Assembly: GCA_029979505.1 (NCBI GenBank)
Contig: JAPOHH010000001.1
Location: 1 to 55,033, forward strand
Origin: a bacterium
GTDB taxonomy: Bacteria > Pseudomonadota > Gammaproteobacteria > GCA-002705445 > GCA-002716945
Length of the DNA: 55,033 bases
Direction of reading: 5' to 3'
Shown: one piece after another, positions 36,429-47,900 of the stretch
Layout: each line of letters begins with the position of its first letter
Numbering within the stretch: position 1 is the stretch's first letter
The notes under the pieces: generated by a model
What the model saw: only the letters and a program-made list of their open reading frames with translations
The model's database searches: none
What the model was told of the DNA's origin: nothing
Position numbers and translations under genes: made by a program

Positions 36429-37689
36429 CTATATTAAGGAAACCGTAAAAAAAAATCTTTGCAGTATATCCAAAAAAAAATTTTTAATTGCTATTAGTGG
36501 CGGCATTGACTCAATGCTTTTATTAAAAATATGCTCTCTTATAAGTAATGAGTCTAGACTATCTTTTAGAGCAATTCATATAAATCACAATACATCAGCT
36601 AATTCTAAAGAAATGGAAGAATGTTGTATAAAGTCCTGTGATAAATACCGTATAGATCTAAAAATTGAAAACATTTATGAAGATAAGAAAAATAATATCG
36701 AAGATAGACTTAGAGAAAAAAGATATGATATTTTGTTAAAAAATACTAATGAAGATGAATCAATTCTTCTCGGTCATCATGAGGATGATCAAATTGAAAC
36801 ATTCATTTATAGATTAGTTAGGGGCTCATCACCGAAAGGTCTTTCGTCAATAAAAAAGATTTCATATAGAGATAAAAAAATACTATGCAGACCATTATTA
36901 ACTATAAGTAAAAATGATATAGTAAATCTAGCTGACTTCTATGATATAGAATTTATTAATGATATTACTAATAGTGATTTATCATTTGATAGAAATTATA
37001 TTAGAAATAAAGTAATACCAAATATAAAAAATCGCTGGAGTCATTTTAATAAAGCAATTTCTCATACAATTAATTTGCAGAATGATTATGCAGTCATAGC
37101 AGAAGAATTTTGTTCCAAAATATATGATTCAATAATTATCAATGAGGAACTTTGTATTAGCAGGCTCAATGTCTTCTCATCTCATATTCATAGTATTTTT
37201 ATCAAGTATTGGATATCTAAAACTCTTAAATATGACTTATCAAAAAATGAAACATCAAATCTTATAAAAATTATAAACAATGACAATAATGATTATCCTA
37301 AATGTATTCTAAAAAATAATACATCGATTATCAGATATAATGACATGCTATACATTGTTAATAATAACGAAATAAAAAAACAGCCTTCACAATTATGGGA
37401 TCCTAAAAAGGATGTAGTATTTGGTAATAGCAAAATATATATCGATACTTTAAAAAGTGAGGGTCTTTATGAGAATTTACGCTTAAAAGCGCCAATTACT
37501 CTAAAAAACTTTATGGGAAATGAGAGAATAATGTTAAATCACCACGACTATCAGGATCTAAAAAAGATTTTCCAGAAGAATTCCATTCCTATGTGGGAAA
37601 GGGAGAGGTTTGTCCTTTTTTATGCGAAAAATGAACTTTTACTTGCATACAGTAACAATGAGAAGTTTATATCCTCACAATTAAGATAA
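36409..37689 (+). CDS. tilS: tRNA(Ile)-lysidine synthetase
   Basis: TilS modifies the wobble C of tRNA-Ile(CAU) to lysidine so that it reads AUA, a codon common in this AT-rich sequence. The PP-loop ATPase motif SGGIDS is at 30-35, and LGHHEDDQIETFIYRLVRGS follows, typical of TilS. A C-terminal substrate-binding domain brings it to 426 aa. The ATG at 36409 overlaps accA by 20 nt; an in-frame TTG at 36418 is a possible alternative. It is very AT-rich compared with accA. Confidence 0.95.
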   Translation: MVNLNHNYIKETVKKNLCSISKKKFLIAISGGIDSMLLLKICSLISNESRLSFRAIHINHNTSANSKEMEECCIKSCDKYRIDLKIENIYEDKKNNIEDRLREKRYDILLKNTNEDESILLGHHEDDQIETFIYRLVRGSSPKGLSSIKKISYRDKKILCRPLLTISKNDIVNLADFYDIEFINDITNSDLSFDRNYIRNKVIPNIKNRWSHFNKAISHTINLQNDYAVIAEEFCSKIYDSIIINEELCISRLNVFSSHIHSIFIKYWISKTLKYDLSKNETSNLIKIINNDNNDYPKCILKNNTSIIRYNDMLYIVNNNEIKKQPSQLWDPKKDVVFGNSKIYIDTLKSEGLYENLRLKAPITLKNFMGNERIMLNHHDYQDLKKIFQKNSIPMWERERFVLFYAKNELLLAYSNNEKFISSQLR

Positions 37690-37715
37690 ATATATATCTT
37701 TTTGATTTAATACAC

Positions 37716-37721
37716 TATAAT
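37716..37721 (+). promoter_or_regulatory. -10 element upstream of pyrG
   Basis: A consensus TATAAT lies 12 nt before the pyrG ATG, in the 44-nt tilS-pyrG gap. The expected -35 region (around 37693-37698) is only AT-rich, so the promoter is incomplete by eye. It would produce a leader of about 6 nt without a ribosome site. Confidence 0.35.
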
Positions 37722-37733
37722 TTACATATCTGA

Positions 37734-39350
37734 ATGGCTAGATATATTTTTATTACAGGTGGTGTTGTATCATCCCTTGGAAAAGGTATTGCAGCCGCCT
37801 CCCTTGCTTCTTTATTCAAATTACGTGGTTATAACGTATCTCTGCAAAAACTTGATCCTTATATCAACTTAGATCCTGGAACTATGAGCCCGTTTCAACA
37901 TGGGGAGGTATTTGTAACTGAAGATGGAGCTGAGACTGATTTAGATTTAGGACACTATGAGCGTTTTGTAGGAATACGTATGAGCCAAAACTCTAATGTT
38001 ACAGCTGGAAGAGTTTACTCAAATGTAATCAAAAAAGAAAGAGAAGGAAAATATTTAGGTAGTACAGTGCAGGTGATACCGCATGTTACCGACGAGATAA
38101 AACGTTTAATAAAAAAAGGATCTAATAATGCAGACATATCGTTTGTAGAAGTTGGTGGTACTGTGGGTGACATAGAATCTTTACCATTCCTTGAAGCCAT
38201 AAGACAACTAAATATGGAGATGACTGATAGTCATACACTCTTTATTCATCTTACCTTACTTCCAAAGGTAGAAGTGACGAATGAAATTAAAACAAAACCA
38301 ACCCAACACTCAGTAAAAGAGCTTAGATCTATAGGTATTCAGCCAGATGTTTTATTATGCAGAGCTAAAAACACTATTGATGAAAATACAAAAAACAAAA
38401 TTTCTTTATTCACTAATGTTAATAAAAATGCTGTGTTCTCTGCTCAAGATGCAAAATCAATTTATGAAATTCCTATTTTTTATAAAAATCAAAAAATCGA
38501 TGACTACATTCTCAAGAAGCTAAAAGTTCCATATAAGAAATCTATCATTAAACCTTGGGTGTCATTTACAAATAAATTAAACAAATGTAAGAGAAAAATT
38601 AAAATTGGTATGGTTGGTAAGTATGTTGATCTTGCTGATTCATATAAATCATTAAATGAATCATTACTTCATGCTTCAGTTCATAATAATAATGCTGTGG
38701 AAATTGATTTTATTGACTCTGAAGATATTACAAAAAGAAGTATTAAAAGATTACACAAGTTGCAAGGTATTGTAGTTCCTGGTGGATTTGGCAATAGAGG
38801 AGTTGAGGGTAAAATTCTCACTGCTAATTATGCTCGTATAAATCATATTCCGTATCTTGGTATTTGCTTAGGTATGCAAATTTCTGTAATAGAGTTTGCA
38901 AGAAATATTTTGAAATTAAAAAATGCAAATAGTACTGAATTTGATTTAAATACTCCTCATCCTGTTGTTTCGCTTGTATCTGAGTGGGATGATGATATTA
39001 AAGGTACCCTCAAAGGAAATACTAAACAACTAGGTGGGACAATGAGACTAGGAGCACAAAAATGTTCACTCATAAACAATTCGCTTGTTCGTGCTTTATA
39101 CAAAAAAAATATTATTACCGAAAGGCATAGACATAGGTATGAAGTAAACAACAAGTATGTTAATCAATTTAATGATACAGATCTTATATTTTCTGGATAC
39201 TCAGGAAATAAAGAGCTTATGGAAGTGCTTGAGATAAAAAATCATCCATGGTACCTTGCTTGTCAATTCCATCCAGAATTTACATCATCACCAATCAATG
39301 GGCATCCATTATTTAATAGCTTTATAAAGTCAGCATATGAAACTAAATAA
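37734..39350 (+). CDS. pyrG: CTP synthase
   Basis: PyrG aminates UTP to CTP using glutamine. The N-terminal synthetase domain opens with RYIFITGGVVSSLGKGIAA, the P-loop-like motif of the family. The class I glutaminase domain has the oxyanion GGFGNRG, the nucleophile C378 in LGICLGMQ and the His-Glu pair in CQFHPEFTS. The 538-aa length is near E. coli 545. kdsA overlaps by 14 nt. The tilS-pyrG-kdsA-eno order is the conserved gammaproteobacterial one. Confidence 0.98.
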   Translation: MARYIFITGGVVSSLGKGIAAASLASLFKLRGYNVSLQKLDPYINLDPGTMSPFQHGEVFVTEDGAETDLDLGHYERFVGIRMSQNSNVTAGRVYSNVIKKEREGKYLGSTVQVIPHVTDEIKRLIKKGSNNADISFVEVGGTVGDIESLPFLEAIRQLNMEMTDSHTLFIHLTLLPKVEVTNEIKTKPTQHSVKELRSIGIQPDVLLCRAKNTIDENTKNKISLFTNVNKNAVFSAQDAKSIYEIPIFYKNQKIDDYILKKLKVPYKKSIIKPWVSFTNKLNKCKRKIKIGMVGKYVDLADSYKSLNESLLHASVHNNNAVEIDFIDSEDITKRSIKRLHKLQGIVVPGGFGNRGVEGKILTANYARINHIPYLGICLGMQISVIEFARNILKLKNANSTEFDLNTPHPVVSLVSEWDDDIKGTLKGNTKQLGGTMRLGAQKCSLINNSLVRALYKKNIITERHRHRYEVNNKYVNQFNDTDLIFSGYSGNKELMEVLEIKNHPWYLACQFHPEFTSSPINGHPLFNSFIKSAYETK

Positions 39351-40149
39351 CAAACTTATATCTAAGAATTATCTCACTCTTATTTCAGGGCCTTGTGCAA
39401 TTGAGTCTGAAAAAATGGCATTAGATACAGCAGAATTTCTTAAAGAATTAACAAATAAACTTAAAATTAATTTTATATATAAATCTTCTTTTGATAAAGC
39501 TAATAGATCATCTGTGAATTCTAAAAGAGGCGTAGGAATCGATCAAGGATTAAAGATTCTTAATAAAGTCAAAACTGAGCTTGATATAAGCATCCTTACT
39601 GATGTACATGAGTATACACCATTTGATGAAGTAGCGGATGTTGTTGATGTACTTCAAACACCTGCTTTTTTATGTAGGCAAACTGATTTTATAATTAAAG
39701 TAGCATCTACTAACAAGCCAATCAACATCAAGAAAGGCCAATTTACTTCACCTCAAGAAATGCTTCATGTTTTAGAAAAAGCTCAATCAACAGGAAACAA
39801 AGAGATATATTTATGTGAAAGAGGCTATATGTTCGGTTATAATAACCTAGTTTCAGACATGAGGTCGTTGGTAATAATGAAAGAAATGGGTTGTCCGGTT
39901 GTTTATGATGCATCACATTCTGTTCAGAAACCAGGAGCAAATAATGGAGTATCTAGTGGAGATAGTAAATATATATCGCCACTGGCAAAGGCTGCTACCG
40001 CTGTAGGAATAGATGCTCTATTTATAGAATCTCATCCTAATCCTTCGAAGGCGATCAGTGATGGTGATAATTCTATGAATCTTAGTGAAATGGAAAAACT
40101 ATTAAAAGAAATTATTAATATTGATAACACAGTAAGAAAGGGAGAATAA
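39337..40149 (+). CDS. kdsA: 3-deoxy-8-phosphooctulonate synthase, predicted metal-dependent type
   Basis: KdsA condenses arabinose 5-phosphate with PEP to give Kdo8P for the LPS inner core. Core motifs include SGPCAIES and [10 protein letters not shown]20 in the first motif occupies the position of Asn26 in the metal-independent E. coli enzyme. Together with H194 (DASHSVQ), E231 (FIESHPNP) and D242 (AISDGDN) it forms the four-ligand set known for the Aquifex metalloenzyme. The 270-aa length fits. It overlaps pyrG by 14 nt and lies 7 nt before eno. Confidence 0.95.
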   Translation: MKLNNKLISKNYLTLISGPCAIESEKMALDTAEFLKELTNKLKINFIYKSSFDKANRSSVNSKRGVGIDQGLKILNKVKTELDISILTDVHEYTPFDEVADVVDVLQTPAFLCRQTDFIIKVASTNKPINIKKGQFTSPQEMLHVLEKAQSTGNKEIYLCERGYMFGYNNLVSDMRSLVIMKEMGCPVVYDASHSVQKPGANNGVSSGDSKYISPLAKAATAVGIDALFIESHPNPSKAISDGDNSMNLSEMEKLLKEIINIDNTVRKGE

Positions 40150-40156
40150 AGGCTTA

Positions 40157-41434
40157 ATGTCAAAAATTAAAAAAATATCAGGTAGACAAATTATAGATTC
40201 AAGAGGTAATCCTACATGTGAGGCAGACATTATATTAGATGATGGAACTATTGGAAGAGGAGCAGTTCCTTCAGGCGCATCAACGGGAAAACTAGAAGCT
40301 CTTGAGCTTAGAGATGGTGATTCTAAAAATTATCTTGGTAAGTCCGTACATAAAGCTATTGAAAATATAAATACTGAAATATCCGGTAAGATTGATTCTA
40401 ACGTGAATTTTATTCAAGAATCATTCGATAATTTTTTATGTGAACTTGATGGTACAGAAAACAAAGGAAGGATAGGCGCTAATGCTATATTAGCTTTAAG
40501 TATTGCATTTGCAAAAGCTCAAGCTCGCCAAAAAAATATACCTTTATATCAATCTCTTACTAATGATTCATCATACATGCTCCCAATCCCTATGATGAAT
40601 ATTATTAATGGTGGTGCACATGCTAATAATAAGCTTGATTTTCAAGAATTTATGATACTGCCAATTGGATTTGATAGTATGTCAGAGTCTATTCGTGCTG
40701 GTGCTGAAATATTTCATACGCTAAAAGAAATATTAAATAAATTAAATATGCCTACTTCTGTTGGCGACGAGGGTGGTTTTGCACCTAATATTAATAGTAA
40801 TTCTGAAGCAATAAATATTATCATTGATGCAATATCTAAAGCTGGTTATACAGCAGGCGAAAATATATATCTTGGGTTAGACGTAGCTAGTAGTGAGTTC
40901 TATGAAAATAAAATGTATTCTCTTAAGTCAGAAAATCTTAACTTAAGCTCTGATGATTTTGTGAACTATTTGGTATCATTAAGAAATGATTATCCAATTA
41001 TTTCTATAGAAGATGGTTTATCGGAGGATGACTGGGAAGGATGGTCTAAATTGACTGATAAACTAGGGGATAATACACAATTAGTTGGCGATGATTTATT
41101 TGTCACAAACCCAAAAATATTTCAAAAAGGAATAGATAAAAATATAGCTAATTCCATACTCATTAAATTGAATCAAATCGGAACAATAACTGAGACGTTA
41201 AGAGCAATTTACCTGGCTAGGGAAAATAACTATAATTATATAATATCGCATAGATCTGGTGAAACAGAAGATGTAACCATTGCTGATTTATCTGTAGCTA
41301 CATCTTCTGGTCTAATTAAAACAGGTTCAATGTCAAGATCAGATAGGGTTGCTAAATATAATCAACTTATTAGAATTGAGGAACAACTTTCTTCAAAGAC
41401 ACACAACGACAAACTTGATAAATATCTTAGTTAA
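40157..41434 (+). CDS. eno: Enolase
   Basis: Enolase interconverts 2-phosphoglycerate and PEP, the substrate of neighbouring KdsA. Start [32 protein letters not shown] and the signature [10 protein letters not shown] are all diagnostic; K337 is the catalytic base. The 425-aa length is typical. A purine-rich stretch upstream, at the end of kdsA (AAGGGAG), may act as the ribosome site. The stop directly abuts the ftsB ATG. Confidence 0.98.
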   Translation: MSKIKKISGRQIIDSRGNPTCEADIILDDGTIGRGAVPSGASTGKLEALELRDGDSKNYLGKSVHKAIENINTEISGKIDSNVNFIQESFDNFLCELDGTENKGRIGANAILALSIAFAKAQARQKNIPLYQSLTNDSSYMLPIPMMNIINGGAHANNKLDFQEFMILPIGFDSMSESIRAGAEIFHTLKEILNKLNMPTSVGDEGGFAPNINSNSEAINIIIDAISKAGYTAGENIYLGLDVASSEFYENKMYSLKSENLNLSSDDFVNYLVSLRNDYPIISIEDGLSEDDWEGWSKLTDKLGDNTQLVGDDLFVTNPKIFQKGIDKNIANSILIKLNQIGTITETLRAIYLARENNYNYIISHRSGETEDVTIADLSVATSSGLIKTGSMSRSDRVAKYNQLIRIEEQLSSKTHNDKLDKYLS

Positions 41435-41710
41435 ATGAAAAAAATATTATTCTTTCTTGGACTCTTAGTATTTTTTAATTTCCAATATTCTTTATTTTTT
41501 AAAAATAATAATGTTAATGATTTTATTTTTTTAAATAAAAAAAATTCAGAACTTATAAATAAGATAATAGAAATTACAAAAAAAAATGATTATCTGAAAA
41601 ATGATATTCAAGAACTATCATCATCGACACATGCTCTAGAAAACTTTGCAAGATATAATTTAGGTCTCGTTAAAAAAGATGAGATATTTATTCAAGTTAT
41701 CAAAAAATGA
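41435..41710 (+). CDS. ftsB: Cell division protein FtsB
   Basis: FtsB is a small bitopic protein that bridges FtsQ and FtsL at the division septum. One membrane helix is seen at about 3-20, followed by a coiled coil rich in Asn/Lys at about 28-65. ENFARYNLGLVKKDEIFIQV near the C-terminus is the conserved FtsB/DivIC end. The 91-aa length is right. Its place between eno and ispD is its usual context. It overlaps ispD by 4 nt. Confidence 0.93.
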   Translation: MKKILFFLGLLVFFNFQYSLFFKNNNVNDFIFLNKKNSELINKIIEITKKNDYLKNDIQELSSSTHALENFARYNLGLVKKDEIFIQVIKK

Positions 41711-42372
41711 ATCAAGAAGTTTCTGTAGTTTTATTAGGTGCTGGTTATAGTAAAAGATTTAAATCAAATCAACTAAAGCAAAATATAATTATCAAAAACA
41801 AGTCATTGCTTGATTACTCAAGAGATTTCTTTAATAAACATTTTAAACATTCTAACGTATATGTTGTAGTAAATAAAAAAGTCAATATCAGAAATATAAG
41901 AAAAAATGAAAGTTTAATACTTGGTTCATCTAGTCGTCTGAAGTCTCTAAGTGAAGCTCTCAAATTCATATTCATTAACAATCTTAAAACTAAATATACT
42001 ATGATTCATGACATAGCAAGACCTATAATTAATATTAATGATATAAATAAATTAATTAGCTCTCTTAAAACTGGTATTGATGGATCAACTTTAGGTTATC
42101 CTATTACTAATGCAATTAAGGAAGTTACAAAAAAAAATATTGACTATAGCCTTTATAGGAAAGATTTATGGTCGTCATTTACACCTCAAATATTTAATAC
42201 TGAAAAGCTTTATGAATCGATGATTAACATACATAAAAGTAATATGGATATTGATGATGATATTGAACTATTAATGATGAATAATTATAAATGTACAATT
42301 GTTAAATCTAGTCCTGACAATATTAAAGCTACATATATAGATGATATAAAAGTACTTGAGAAACTTCTATGA
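41707..42372 (+). CDS. ispD: 2-C-methyl-D-erythritol 4-phosphate cytidylyltransferase
   Basis: IspD attaches CMP to methylerythritol phosphate in the MEP isoprenoid pathway. The CTP-binding loop reads LLGAGYSKRFKSNQLKQ, a divergent form of the usual AAGxGxRM...PKQ. Downstream motifs are clearer: HDIARP and FTPQIF. The 221-aa length is slightly short. Tight overlaps of 4 nt with ftsB and ispF fix its place in the standard ftsB-ispD-ispF string. Confidence 0.92.
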   Translation: MNQEVSVVLLGAGYSKRFKSNQLKQNIIIKNKSLLDYSRDFFNKHFKHSNVYVVVNKKVNIRNIRKNESLILGSSSRLKSLSEALKFIFINNLKTKYTMIHDIARPIININDINKLISSLKTGIDGSTLGYPITNAIKEVTKKNIDYSLYRKDLWSSFTPQIFNTEKLYESMINIHKSNMDIDDDIELLMMNNYKCTIVKSSPDNIKATYIDDIKVLEKLL

Positions 42373-42848
42373 CTAACATAAGAATTGGTTTTGGATATGA
42401 TATGCATAAGTTGAAAAGTGGTAATTCTATTATGCTTGCAGGGATTGCAATAGATTCAAAATATACAGTTGAAGCTCACTCTGATGGAGATATTGTTTTG
42501 CATTCACTTTCTGATGCTATCTACGGTTCTCTTGCAGAGGGTGATATTGGTATACATTTTCCATCTAACTCGGATAATATTAATATTGATAGTAAAATTA
42601 TTCTTAATCATGCCTTTAATCTCCTTAAAAAAAGAAACTATAAAATTAACAATATTGATATAACGATTGTTATAGAGAGTCCAAGACTACAACCTTTAAT
42701 TAATAAAATGAAAAAAAGTTTATCAGATCTTCTTAATATTAATCTTACCCAAATTAGTATCAAATCATCGACATCACAAAAGATTGGTCTAATTGGTGAG
42801 CATAAAGCAGTGACATGTTATTCAAGTATATTGATATCTAATGAATAA
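42369..42848 (+). CDS. ispF: 2-C-methyl-D-erythritol 2,4-cyclodiphosphate synthase
   Basis: IspF cyclises the intermediate made after IspD and IspE. The trimeric zinc enzyme has D11 and H13 (GYDMHKL) and H45 (IVLHSLSDA) as metal ligands, with the HSDGD motif at 37-41. The C-terminal KSSTSQKIGLIGEHKAVTC is also typical. The 159-aa length is standard. It overlaps nagZ by 8 nt. Confidence 0.97.
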   Translation: MTNIRIGFGYDMHKLKSGNSIMLAGIAIDSKYTVEAHSDGDIVLHSLSDAIYGSLAEGDIGIHFPSNSDNINIDSKIILNHAFNLLKKRNYKINNIDITIVIESPRLQPLINKMKKSLSDLLNINLTQISIKSSTSQKIGLIGEHKAVTCYSSILISNE

Positions 42849-43890
42849 TATTCAAGGACCACTTATTATAAATTTAGACTCGACAGTACTTCTTCAAGAT
42901 GAGGCTATTTTATTAAAACATCAATTTATTGGTGGTGTATTACTGTTTGCGCACAATTATACTAATGCAAATCAGATGAAATCATTGATTCAAGATATAA
43001 AAAATATAAATGATAAACTTAAAATATTTATTGATCATGAAGGCGGTAGAGTACAGAGATTCAAATCTGACTTCACTCATTTACCATCATTTGAATTAAT
43101 AGGAAAAATATATAGTTCAGATAATAATATTGGAAAAGAGTTATCATATTATGTTGGTTACGTAGCTGGCTACGAACTTAAATCATTAGGTGTGGATGTA
43201 AACTTTTCACCTGTAGTAGATTTAAATATAGATAGTGATGTACTTAAGGGGCGCACATTTTCAAAAGACTGTAATGATGTTATTGCACTAGTAAGGCCAT
43301 ATTTAAATGGTTTAATTGATAATGGTATCGTCCCTACTTTAAAACATTTTCCCGGACATGGATGTGTAACTGGGGATACTCATTTAGATCTATCAGAATC
43401 AAACTTTTCTATTTCAGAAATGAATAGTCATATCGCACCCTTCAAAGATATTCATAATGAATTTAATGTACCTGTTATGACAAGTCATATTCAGTTCAAT
43501 AGTATTTCTGATGATCCAGTTACAACATCCCATAAATGGCTTAATAGTATATCTAAGGAAATATTTATTAATAATCCTTTTTATATTAGCGATGATTTAG
43601 AAATGAAAGGCATAAGTAAACGCTATCCAAATTTATCAAAGATTAAACTCCTAGAAAAATCTCTATCGAATGGATGTTCAATGGTGATAGTAACTACAAT
43701 GCAAAATCAAGAGATTATAAATAAAAAGAAAAGTCATGAATTCTACTGGAATGAATATATTGATAAACTCAGTTCCATAAATTACAAACCTGACATAAAT
43801 TTACAATGTCTAACAGATTTGTCATATAATAGAGGAGTTATGAGTACTTATAAAAAGGCTATTAACTTTATTGAGAGTAACATTAGCTAG
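42841..43890 (+). CDS. nagZ: Beta-N-acetylglucosaminidase, peptidoglycan recycling
   Basis: NagZ is a cytoplasmic family 3 glycosidase that removes GlcNAc from anhydromuropeptides. The family signature KHFPGHG is at 168-174, followed by D179-T180-H181, the Asp-His general acid/base pair. The nucleophile Asp lies in ISDDLEMKG. FIDHEGGRVQRF near residue 63 is a further family motif. The 349-aa length is typical. Overlap with ispF is 8 nt. Confidence 0.95.
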   Translation: MNNIQGPLIINLDSTVLLQDEAILLKHQFIGGVLLFAHNYTNANQMKSLIQDIKNINDKLKIFIDHEGGRVQRFKSDFTHLPSFELIGKIYSSDNNIGKELSYYVGYVAGYELKSLGVDVNFSPVVDLNIDSDVLKGRTFSKDCNDVIALVRPYLNGLIDNGIVPTLKHFPGHGCVTGDTHLDLSESNFSISEMNSHIAPFKDIHNEFNVPVMTSHIQFNSISDDPVTTSHKWLNSISKEIFINNPFYISDDLEMKGISKRYPNLSKIKLLEKSLSNGCSMVIVTTMQNQEIINKKKSHEFYWNEYIDKLSSINYKPDINLQCLTDLSYNRGVMSTYKKAINFIESNIS

Positions 43891-43891
43891 T

Positions 43892-44956
43892 ATGAGCATA
43901 TTTCTTGAATATCCTCATTCTAATCTAATATTTATAAGCTTTATTGCGATAATTATTTTTGTTATTAAGAATAGAATATTAAGCATTGTTCTAAAAATAT
44001 CAGAAAAGACTAGTACAGTTTATGATGAATTAGTATTGTTCTCAATTAAGACTCCTTCTTCATATCTTATTATCATTGGATATTCCTTTATCATATTAGA
44101 TTACTTGATCAAAAATAATACACTAGAGATCAATTTTATTTTGTCTTCAGCGTTATTTCTATTAATTATATTAACTATATCTTGGTCCTTGATCAGAGGA
44201 TTGAATTATTATCTAGAACTTAAGCCTTTTATAAAAAATCTTTCCGACGAAGATGACTCTACATTAGTCACAGAGACATATGAAATAGTTATAAGAATAA
44301 CAAAGATAATTATTATAGTTATAACTGCGTTAATTGTTATGCAAGAAATTGGTTTAAGCATTTCAGGATTACTAGCATTTGGAGGAGTAGGGGGCTTGAT
44401 TGTTGGTTTAGCAGCGAAAGATTTATTATCAAACTTTTTTGGTGGAATGATGATTTTTTTTGATAGGCCTTTTAGAGTTGGTGAATTTATTAAATCACCA
44501 GACAGGAATATCGAGGGAATTGTAGAAAAAATAGGATGGAGACTTACGGTTGTAAGAACATTTTCAAAAAATGTCTTATATATCCCGAATACTGCCTTTT
44601 CAAGTATAATTGTTGAGAATGCAACTAGAATGTCTAATAGAAGAATTAATGAAACTATCGGCATAAGATACGATGATTTATCAAAGATGACCAAGATAAT
44701 AGAAGATGTGAAAGATATTTTAGATAAAAATTATGATATCGACCAATCACAAAAGGCAAAAGTATATTTTAAGAGTTTCTCGGCATCATCTTGTGATTTT
44801 TTTATCTATGCATTTACTGTTACAAAAGATTGGGAGGAATTTCTAAGAATTAAACAAGACGTTCTTTTAAAAATAGCTGAGGTTATATCGAATCATGAAG
44901 CTGAAATTGCTTATCCAACAACATCAGTTTTTTTAAATAAAGAAAAATCTAACTAG
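43892..44956 (+). CDS. mscS: Small-conductance mechanosensitive channel (MscS family)
   Basis: MscS channels release solutes on osmotic downshock. Several hydrophobic N-terminal helices precede the pore-lining helix, seen as the Gly/Ala-rich LLAFGGVGGLIVGLAAKDLL. The beta domain that follows contains FFDRPFRVGEFI and the mixed C-terminal cage domain ends the protein. The ATG at 43892, one base after the nagZ stop, is preferred over an in-frame TTG at 43871 inside nagZ, giving 354 aa. It is longer than E. coli MscS (286 aa), so it is a member of the wider family. Its last 8 nt overlap mfd. Confidence 0.9.
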   Translation: MSIFLEYPHSNLIFISFIAIIIFVIKNRILSIVLKISEKTSTVYDELVLFSIKTPSSYLIIIGYSFIILDYLIKNNTLEINFILSSALFLLIILTISWSLIRGLNYYLELKPFIKNLSDEDDSTLVTETYEIVIRITKIIIIVITALIVMQEIGLSISGLLAFGGVGGLIVGLAAKDLLSNFFGGMMIFFDRPFRVGEFIKSPDRNIEGIVEKIGWRLTVVRTFSKNVLYIPNTAFSSIIVENATRMSNRRINETIGIRYDDLSKMTKIIEDVKDILDKNYDIDQSQKAKVYFKSFSASSCDFFIYAFTVTKDWEEFLRIKQDVLLKIAEVISNHEAEIAYPTTSVFLNKEKSN

Positions 44957-47900
44957 ATATAAGTCTTATTATGTTCATAATTTCGTCACATATAGTACAA
45001 AAGTTGTGATTTGTATTATGTGCATATTTAAGATTATTTTGATCTAATAACTTTATTATTCCAGTGACAACAAATTTATTAATTAGTTGATCATGATTAA
45101 TTAAACTATTCTTGTTTAGAGATATAATAGTATTTTCACGATTGATTTTTATTTTTTCTGCATTGATACTGTTTGCAGCAATCCTTACTCTAGTTAAATT
45201 AAGTAAATTATCTAAATATTCAGGTATTGGACCATAGATATCAACTAACTTACTTGTAATTTGATTTAACTCATGCTCATTTTGAGTATTAGAAATTTCA
45301 CTGTAATATTCTAATCGTAAAAAAATATCTTCAATATATTCCTGAGGTATAAGTGTTGAAATATAAGCATCAACCTCAACATGTTGTTGAATCATACTAT
45401 CTTTATTCGTTTTCAGCTGATTTATAGCTCTTGATAATAATGATGTATACATACCATATCCTATCTCAAGTATTTGACCACTTTGTTCCTCACCTAAAAT
45501 TTCACCAGCACCTCTTATATCTAAATCATAACCAGCTATATCAAAACCTCCAGATAGACTATCCGTTTTAATAAAAGCATCTATTCTTCTACTTGCTTCT
45601 TTTGTCATTTTTTTAAATTCACATAATATTAAACCTGCATATGCTTGTTTGGTGCTTCTTCCTACACGTCCTCTTATTTGATGTAGTTGTGATAATCCAA
45701 AATTTTGAGCATCATTTATTATAATTGTATTTACATTCGTCATATCTAGACCACTTTCAACAATGCTCGTACAAACTAATATGTCAATATTATCATTCAT
45801 AAATTTATTCATAATATCTTCAATATCGTTATTTTTTAACCTACCATGAACTTTTTCTACTCTGTAAGTACTATCAAGTTCTTTTAAAAAATTAATCTCC
45901 TCATCCATAGATTCGATATTATTATGAATATATAATGTTTGACCACCTCTATTAATTTCACGATTGATATATTTGCGCAATTCATCTTTTGATTTTTCAA
46001 TTATATTTGTTTCTATATTTTTACGACCTATCGGCGCAGTATTAATAATGCTCATGTCTTTAATTTCAGACAATGCTGCATTTAGAGTCCTAGGTATAGG
46101 TGTAGCTGTTAGAGAGAGAACATCTATTTCTTCTTTTATGGTCTTAATAACTTCTTTATGTTTTACACCAAACTTATGTTCTTCATCTATTATAAGTAAA
46201 CCCAAATTATGGTACTTTATACTTTTATTTAATAGTGCATGTGTACCTATAATTATATTTGTTTTCCCATTTTCAATATTTTTTAATACATCCTTTTTAT
46301 TATTAACAGATAATACTCTTGTTAATAAATTTATATTACATTCATAATTACTGAATCTTGTTTTAAATGTCTGATAATGCTGTTTAGCGAGTACAGTAGT
46401 AGGAACTATTATTACAACTTGTTTAGAGTTCGATACCGCTATATGTGCAGCTCTGAGTATAACTTCTGTTTTTCCAAATCCAACATCACCACATACAACC
46501 CTGTCCATTGATTTTGATGAACACATATCACTGATTACATCATTGATACAGTTTAACTGATCATCGGTTTCAACATATGGGAACATTTTACAAAACTTTT
46601 CATAACTATTTGTATTAAATTCATACTTAAAACCTTTATTAAGCTCTCTTTTTGCTTGTACAAGAAGAAGATCTGCTGCAATGTCTTCAATTTTCTTTTT
46701 GGCTCTTTGTTTTATTTTTATCCATCTATCTGTACCGAGTGAAGCTAATTTTGTATTAAGCCCAACATTACCAATATATTTTTGTACTAAAGATATAGAA
46801 GTGATAGGAATATAAAGATTATTATTATCTGCATATTCAATTTTTATTAATTCTATAGTCTTATTCTCGATATCCATTGAAATAAGTCCCTTATATTTTC
46901 CAATTCCATGCTCTTGATGTACAACTAGTTCGTTAACTCTCAAGTCAGTCAATCTATCGATAATTATTGATTTAATTGATTTATTCTTATTGATTCTAGT
47001 TTTGATCAAACCGAATAAATCATTAGAGCTTATAAATATTTGTTTTGAGTGATTATCTATAAAGCCTTGATTGATATCTGTTCTTAATATTTGTACTTTT
47101 TTCTTAGTATTCTTAATATTTTCTACCTGTACGTAATCTATTCCTTTATTATTTAGATAATCTGTAATAGTTTTAAAATTATCATCTCTTTTGATAAATA
47201 AAATAAAATCATATGATGAGCTAGTGAGTATATTTTCAAAATTAGTAAATGGATTTTTATAATTATAATTAATATTCATAAGCGGGAGTGGGGTATATCC
47301 AGATTTGATAATACTTTTACTGTGAGTACTATCTGATGATAAATAAAAATAATTATTTTCTACAATATTCTGGATAGTAGATGAATCTATTAACAAATCT
47401 TTTGGTTTTAAGATATATTTCAATTCAGATTCGATACTATAAATATTATTCATTATTTCAATCTGGTCTTTAAGCTCTTTATTAATATCTTTTTCAATAA
47501 AACATGAAAAACTATTTCCTAACAACGATAGAAGAGAAAATGTCTCCTTATAAAATGTGGGTATAATATTTTGAATATGACCATTATCTTGATGGTTTAC
47601 GATATTTTCGTATTCTAAATCATCTTGATATTCATCATCAAATATATTTGAAACATATTTTCTATAACTTTCTATATTTTCATTTGTTAGATGATATAAA
47701 CCTGTAGTACTGATATAAGTCTTTTCTATTTCATCTTCTGATAATTGCGTTATTAAATTGAATTCTTTTAATGTTTCAATTTCATTTCCATAAAAATTGA
47801 CTCTAGTTGGCTTATCATTTATTACAGAAAAGAAATCAATTATTGAGCCCGTTTGCCTGTATTGTCCTGCCTCTTCTATCTTATTTACTTTTTTATAATG

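Noticed and set aside
44209-44694. 161-codon minus-strand frame inside mscS
   Set aside because: Antisense to a conserved MscS domain; no ribosome site and no recognisable motif.
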